From positions 107,009-144,310 of the forward strand of contig UBZM01000038.1 in NCBI GenBank assembly GCA_900470095.1: a stretch of 37,302 nucleotides of DNA, given 5' to 3'. The notes under the pieces were generated by a model. That model had not been told where the DNA came from, ran no database searches, and worked only from the letters and a program-made list of their open reading frames with translations. The translations under genes were made by a program, and so were the position numbers. Below are positions 33,783 through 37,302 of the stretch, piece after piece. Origin of the DNA: Hyphomicrobiales bacterium. GTDB taxonomy: Bacteria; Pseudomonadota; Alphaproteobacteria; Rhizobiales; Beijerinckiaceae. How positions within the stretch are numbered: the stretch's first letter is position 1; each line of letters starts with the position of its first letter.

Positions 33783-35018
33783 ATGAGCAGCACAGACCCG
33801 CAGGCTGAATCCGCCTTTGGCGAGCCCAAATCCTCCCAGGGGAATCAGACCGGTTCTGAACACGGCTTCCGGCAGGACACGGTCATCTGCCATAGCGGCC
33901 GCGACCCGGCCGCTCATTCCGGCGCCGTTAATCCGCCGGTCTTCCATGCTTCCACCATTCTGTTTCCCACACTTGCGGCGCTTGACGCGAAGGCGACGAC
34001 GAAGGTCCGCTATGGCCGCCGCGGTACGCCAACCAGCTTTGCCCTGGAGGACGCCGTCTCCGCCCTCGAGCAGGCAGCGGGCTCCGTGCTGACACCTTCA
34101 GGCGCGTCGGCGATCTCGACGGTCCTGCTGGCCTACGCCAAGCCTGGCGCCCATATGCTCGTTCCCGACTCGGCCTATGGGCCATGTCGCCATTGCTGCA
34201 ACGAGATCCTCAGCCATCTCGGCGTCGAGACGACATTCTATGATCCGGTGATCGGCGCCGGCATCGCGACGCTGGTCCGGCCCGAGACCTGCCTGATCTG
34301 GATGGAAACGCCAGGTTCCCTGACCTTCGAGATGCAGGACGTTGCGGCCATCGTCGCTGTTGCCAAGGCGAACCGCATCGTGACGGTGATCGACAATACC
34401 TGGGCGGGTGGCGTCTTCTTCAAGCCCCTGACGCTGGGCGTCGACATCTCGCTCCAGGCCGGGACGAAGTACATTTCCGGCCATTCCGACATCATGCTGG
34501 GCACCATTTCCTGTGCCGAGAGCGTCTATGACAGGATCAAGACCTTTGCCCTCCGGCTCGGCCTCTGCGTCGGGCCCGATGATGCCTATCTCGCGCTGCG
34601 CGGTCTGCGGACCATCGCGGTGCGCATGCGGCAGCACCATGAAAGCGGCCTGACGCTGGCCCGCTGGCTGGCCGCACGCCCGGAGGTCGCGCGCGTTATG
34701 CATCCAGCCTTGCCGCAGGACCCCGGCCACTCTCTATGGAAAGCCAATTTCACCGGCGCGTCCGGCCTGTTCGGCTTCGTCCTGAAGGAAAAGGACCGCA
34801 CACGCCTCGCCGCCATGATGGATGGGCTGCGGCTCTATGGCATGGGCTCGAGTTGGGGCGGCTTCGAGAGCCTGATGGTCCCGACCAATCCGTCCCCCCT
34901 GCGGTCGGCGACCAACTGGGCTGTCGATGGCCAGTCGATGCGCGTCCATGTCGGGCTCGAGGATATTGCCGACCTGATCGACGATCTCGAGCGCGGATTG
35001 AAGCGGCTGACCGCCTGA
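33783..35018 (+). CDS. Cystathionine beta-lyase-like PLP enzyme (Cys/Met metabolism family)
   Basis: A 411-residue fold-type I PLP enzyme of the trans-sulfuration family. The PLP lysine is in LQAGTKYISGHSDIMLGT, preceded by VIDNTWAGGVFFKPL, and the cofactor-ring and phosphate contacts are in TPSGASAISTVLLAYAKPG and VRYGRRGTPTSFALE. The pattern is closest to MetC-type cystathionine beta-lyases, which release homocysteine, pyruvate and ammonia by C-S cleavage. An N-terminal extension of about 30 polar residues precedes the domain. The ATG at 33783 has AAGGAAG upstream; the longer reading from 33618 crosses both operator palindromes and is rejected. It is divergent from the ABC/MmgE-PrpD operon, so a catabolic C-S or C-N lyase role is plausible. 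Confidence 0.9.
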   Translation: MSSTDPQAESAFGEPKSSQGNQTGSEHGFRQDTVICHSGRDPAAHSGAVNPPVFHASTILFPTLAALDAKATTKVRYGRRGTPTSFALEDAVSALEQAAGSVLTPSGASAISTVLLAYAKPGAHMLVPDSAYGPCRHCCNEILSHLGVETTFYDPVIGAGIATLVRPETCLIWMETPGSLTFEMQDVAAIVAVAKANRIVTVIDNTWAGGVFFKPLTLGVDISLQAGTKYISGHSDIMLGTISCAESVYDRIKTFALRLGLCVGPDDAYLALRGLRTIAVRMRQHHESGLTLARWLAARPEVARVMHPALPQDPGHSLWKANFTGASGLFGFVLKEKDRTRLAAMMDGLRLYGMGSSWGGFESLMVPTNPSPLRSATNWAVDGQSMRVHVGLEDIADLIDDLERGLKRLTA

Positions 35019-35094
35019 TCTCGATCCTGCACTTCTTCACGGCGCGACCGCCAGGAGGTCGTGCCGACACGCTGCTCCCGGAGAATGACGAGCG

Positions 35095-35694
35095 ATGCTC
35101 ACAGTTTATGGCCGCAATAATTCCTCGAATGTCGCCAAGGTGCTCTGGACGCTCGACGAGCTCGGATTGACCTACCAGTTGGACAAGCGCGGCGGCAGCT
35201 TCGGAGGAACGGACGATCCGGTCTATCGTGCACTGAACCCCCATGGCCGCGTGCCCACTCTCGATGACGACGGGGTGATCGTCTGGGAGTCGAACGCAGT
35301 CATCCGCTATCTCGCAGCCAGGTACGGTGCCGGCCTGCTCTGGCCCGAAGCTCCCGGAGAGCGGGCCCAGTCGGATCGCTGGATGGATTGGGCATCGATG
35401 ACGCTGGCCCCCGCGTTGGCGCCCCTGCGAAAGCAAGGACTGACGGGAGACGATCTCAAGGCCAAACGGGACGCTGCATTCGCACAGTTTGCCGTACTCG
35501 ATCACGCCCTGGCGGATCGCCCGTTCATCGCCGGCGAGCATGTCAGCGTCGGCGACATCCCGCTCGGGCCGATCGTTCATCGCTACATGCTGCTGACGGG
35601 TGACAAGCCGGACTGTGCCAATCTCGAGCGCTACCATCGCCAGCTGATGCAGCGCCCCGCCTTCATGCGGCATGTCGCGGACGCTCTCAGCTAG
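35095..35694 (+). CDS. Glutathione S-transferase family protein
   Basis: A 199-residue cytosolic GST-like protein. The N-terminal thioredoxin-like domain has MLTVYGRNNSSNVAKVLW with a Ser-containing active-site loop, the cis-Pro site GRVPTLDDDG and the glutathione-binding WESNAVIRYLAARY. The helical C-terminal domain contains HALADRPFIAGEHVSVGDIPLG with the usual N-capping box. It follows the lyase-like gene by 76 bp on the same strand. Its association with a C-S lyase and an amino-acid importer hints at processing of glutathione- or cysteine-conjugates, or of an electrophilic intermediate. Confidence 0.92.
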   Translation: MLTVYGRNNSSNVAKVLWTLDELGLTYQLDKRGGSFGGTDDPVYRALNPHGRVPTLDDDGVIVWESNAVIRYLAARYGAGLLWPEAPGERAQSDRWMDWASMTLAPALAPLRKQGLTGDDLKAKRDAAFAQFAVLDHALADRPFIAGEHVSVGDIPLGPIVHRYMLLTGDKPDCANLERYHRQLMQRPAFMRHVADALS

Positions 35695-35936
35695 GCGATA
35701 AGCCCTCGCCGAATGGGTCGGACATGAGCAGGGTGGCATGCGGGCGCTTCGCCATTGCCCGCGTGCCAGGCACCGTTCCGAGCGTCATCGCTGACGAGGC
35801 CGCAAGCCCTTGCTTCTTGTCGAGATCGGCGTGTTTGGCGGTGGCCCCGCCCGGGCGGCAAAGGAAGAGATATCGACTTACCCCCGCCAACATTCGCCCC
35901 AGGCATCATCGGGTCAGCTTGGGGCGCGACGCAACG

Positions 35937-36782
35937 CTACCGTGGCGCGCGCTGACTGAAGAGCCAAGTGCGCCATTCCGGCGCCAGGAACTGATCCGGG
36001 CTGACTTTATGGTCCATCCCGTCATAGGTCACGAACATCGGCGAACCGCCAGCCAGGGCCAACGCATCGGCCCATGATCTCGATGCGGCATACGGATTCT
36101 CGCGGTCAGCCGTTCCATGGACGATCAGGAACGGGACCTTCGCCGCTTGTTTCGCCAGGCTGCGATGCGGCGGAACCCCCGAGAATGCGACGACGCCGGC
36201 GAACGCCTTGGGCTTTGTTGCCGCGGCGATGATCGCCGCCGACGCCCCCATCGAGAACCCGACCAGGTAGACCCGCTGCGGATCGATCGGCAAGCGCCGT
36301 TTCAAGTCCTCGACCAACGCCAGAACGTCGGCAAGGTGGTCGCTCGGTTTTGCAACCCGATTGCTGCCGTCGCCGGTATAGTTCGCGCTGCGCGTCGGAA
36401 ATTGCGGCACGACGACATAGGACGGAAATTCACGGGCAATCGTGGGAGCAGCCCAACTCCGGATGAAGGGCCCGACCTGACTGACATTATCGGTGCCGAC
36501 CCCGCCCGATGCATGCAGTGCGATGACGAGCGGCAGCTTCGCTTCGCTTTGAGCGGCCGGCGAGAGCAGGCGATAGGGAATGCTGTGCCCGTTGGGAGCG
36601 GCGAAGACGCTCGGCTCGAATGCATCGATCGGCATTTTGCCGAGGGACTCAACCGCGGCCAACGCTGCCGGTGAAGGCCGGGAGATGCGCTGCTCTTCCC
36701 TGACTTCACCGGCTTGAGCCGCGCAGCCGGCTATAGCGAACGCCGCAAGCAGCGTCGCGGCAAGATTGAGCGATCGGCGCAT
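35937..36782 (-). CDS. Lipoprotein alpha/beta hydrolase (esterase/dienelactone hydrolase-like)
   Basis: A 281-residue predicted lipoprotein hydrolase. The signal ends in the lipobox IAGC at about residue 20. The alpha/beta-hydrolase fold shows the oxyanion region IALHASGGVG, the nucleophile elbow GFSMGAS, the acid in HGTADRENPY and the catalytic His in DGMDHKVSP. The overall pattern resembles predicted secreted peptidases/poly(3-hydroxybutyrate)-depolymerase-like esterases. The ATG at 36782 has GAGGACAC upstream; a longer reading from 36851 is rejected. It stands alone, convergent with the GST gene, with about 240 bp of apparently empty DNA between. The substrate is unknown. Confidence 0.85.
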   Translation of the reverse strand: MRRSLNLAATLLAAFAIAGCAAQAGEVREEQRISRPSPAALAAVESLGKMPIDAFEPSVFAAPNGHSIPYRLLSPAAQSEAKLPLVIALHASGGVGTDNVSQVGPFIRSWAAPTIAREFPSYVVVPQFPTRSANYTGDGSNRVAKPSDHLADVLALVEDLKRRLPIDPQRVYLVGFSMGASAAIIAAATKPKAFAGVVAFSGVPPHRSLAKQAAKVPFLIVHGTADRENPYAASRSWADALALAGGSPMFVTYDGMDHKVSPDQFLAPEWRTWLFSQRAPR

Positions 36783-36900
36783 TGTGTCCTCATGGGTTTT
36801 CAGGATCTCAGGGTTCGCCGCCTCTTCATCTGCCGTCGTTCGACGCTTCACAAACGGTCAAATCTCGACCGAGCCGATAGATTTTCTTTGGGGCCATGGG

Positions 36901-37185
36901 GTCGTCGATGATGCTCTCACTTCGTCGGGGCGGCGCAGGACGATCGCGGTCACGACACCGCATTTTGCGGCCGTGCCGTTCCTGCTGAAAGGAGCCCGCC
37001 TGGTATCGACCGTGCCCGAACGTCCCGCGCGGATCTTTGCCGAACGCTTCGGCCTGGAAACCTGTCCGGTTCCGCTGGAATTGCCGGATTCGGACGTCTC
37101 CATGATCCGGCACGCGTCCTATGACCATGACCCGGCGCATCGTTGGTTACGCGAAACCATCTCCGGGCTCGCCGCAGGGCTCTAG
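36901..37185 (+). pseudogene. LysR-family regulator remnant (C-terminal fragment)
   Basis: About 94 codons match only the end of a LysR-type substrate-binding domain: VVDDALTSSGRRRTIAVTTP, PFLLKGARLVSTVPERPA, CPVPLELPDSDVSMIRHA and the closing HDPAHRWLRETI. The usual helix-turn-helix and the first half of the effector domain (some 200 residues) are missing. The upstream part of the open frame (from 36766) overlaps the divergent hydrolase promoter and has no LysR similarity. A 5' deletion joined this fragment to the hydrolase's upstream region. The remaining DNA to the window end (37186-37302) shows nothing recognisable. Confidence 0.75.
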
Positions 37186-37302
37186 AGCGGCCGTGGACGA
37201 TAGGGCCCATTAGCGGGCTGCGGCGCTTGAGGCCATGGTGTCCGCTGGCGCGCCTTGCGTGGCGGCTGGCGACATCAGCCCGTTGAACGACGAAAACCCC
37301 GC

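Noticed and set aside
35687..35909. Two minus-strand frames of 68 and 72 codons between the GST and hydrolase genes
   Set aside because: No family features, no good ribosome-binding site, and overlap with the GST stop. I treat the 35695-35936 gap as non-coding, though a gene remnant cannot be excluded.

Overview
The window reads as chromosomal DNA of a high-GC alphaproteobacterium of the Hyphomicrobiales/Rhizobiales, with a Bosea-like flavour. The grounds are the GC-rich third codon positions, the mixture of tripartite tricarboxylate (Tct), amino-acid ABC, MmgE/PrpD and GntR/MocR genes, and the copper operon architecture. The genus is an inference, since no rRNA or other marker gene is present. 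Genes are tightly packed, many with 4-bp ATGA overlaps. The only stretch over 300 bases without a clear gene is 15680-16240. I see no tRNA, rRNA, CRISPR array, transposase or phage gene.

Region 1 (31-10740) is envelope and copper homeostasis. A coupled DsbA-like thiol oxidoreductase and L,D-transpeptidase pair (minus strand) diverges from a QseBC/PmrAB-like two-component system (plus strand). The gap between them carries a textbook PmrA-type box, CTTAAG-N5-CTTAAG. Next comes a minus-strand response regulator, histidine kinase and DUF411 metal-binding protein operon. It diverges from a plus-strand operon of small lipoprotein, TolC-type outer-membrane factor, Tat-exported multicopper oxidase, cupredoxin, CusF-like chaperone and a four-cysteine periplasmic protein. 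Together these look like a copper-sensing and detoxification unit, closed by a strong bidirectional terminator at 10789-10829.

Region 2 (10848-15679) is a carboxylate module. A FadR-type GntR regulator, TctC, TctB and TctA form a minus-strand operon, and a DapA-superfamily aldolase/dehydratase is divergent. A 13-bp palindrome lies in the shared promoter. After the empty stretch come an Rnk/GreA-C-type protein (plus) and a DmpA-type Ntn-hydrolase aminopeptidase (minus).

Region 3 (17823-24181) is a MocR-controlled module. The PLP-dependent MocR regulator is divergent from a 4,5-dihydroxyphthalate-decarboxylase-like protein, a polar amino-acid ABC importer (binding protein, permease, ATPase) and an M20 amidohydrolase. 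An 11-bp inverted repeat sits in the divergent promoter. The likely job is import and hydrolysis of an N-acylated or peptide-like amino-acid derivative.

Region 4 (24330-35694) is the most unusual. One long minus-strand gene run encodes an AapJQMP-like amino-acid ABC importer, three consecutive MmgE/PrpD paralogues and a GntR-FCD regulator. It diverges from a cystathionine beta-lyase-like PLP enzyme and a glutathione transferase. This looks like a dedicated catabolic system for an unidentified amino-polycarboxylate or sulfur-containing amino-acid conjugate. The right end holds a lipoprotein alpha/beta hydrolase and a decayed LysR gene.

A hairpin-forming repeat of about 60 bp occurs three times (3531, 15680, 22870), each time directly after a stop codon. 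It is probably a genome-wide REP-like element with a 3'-end role.
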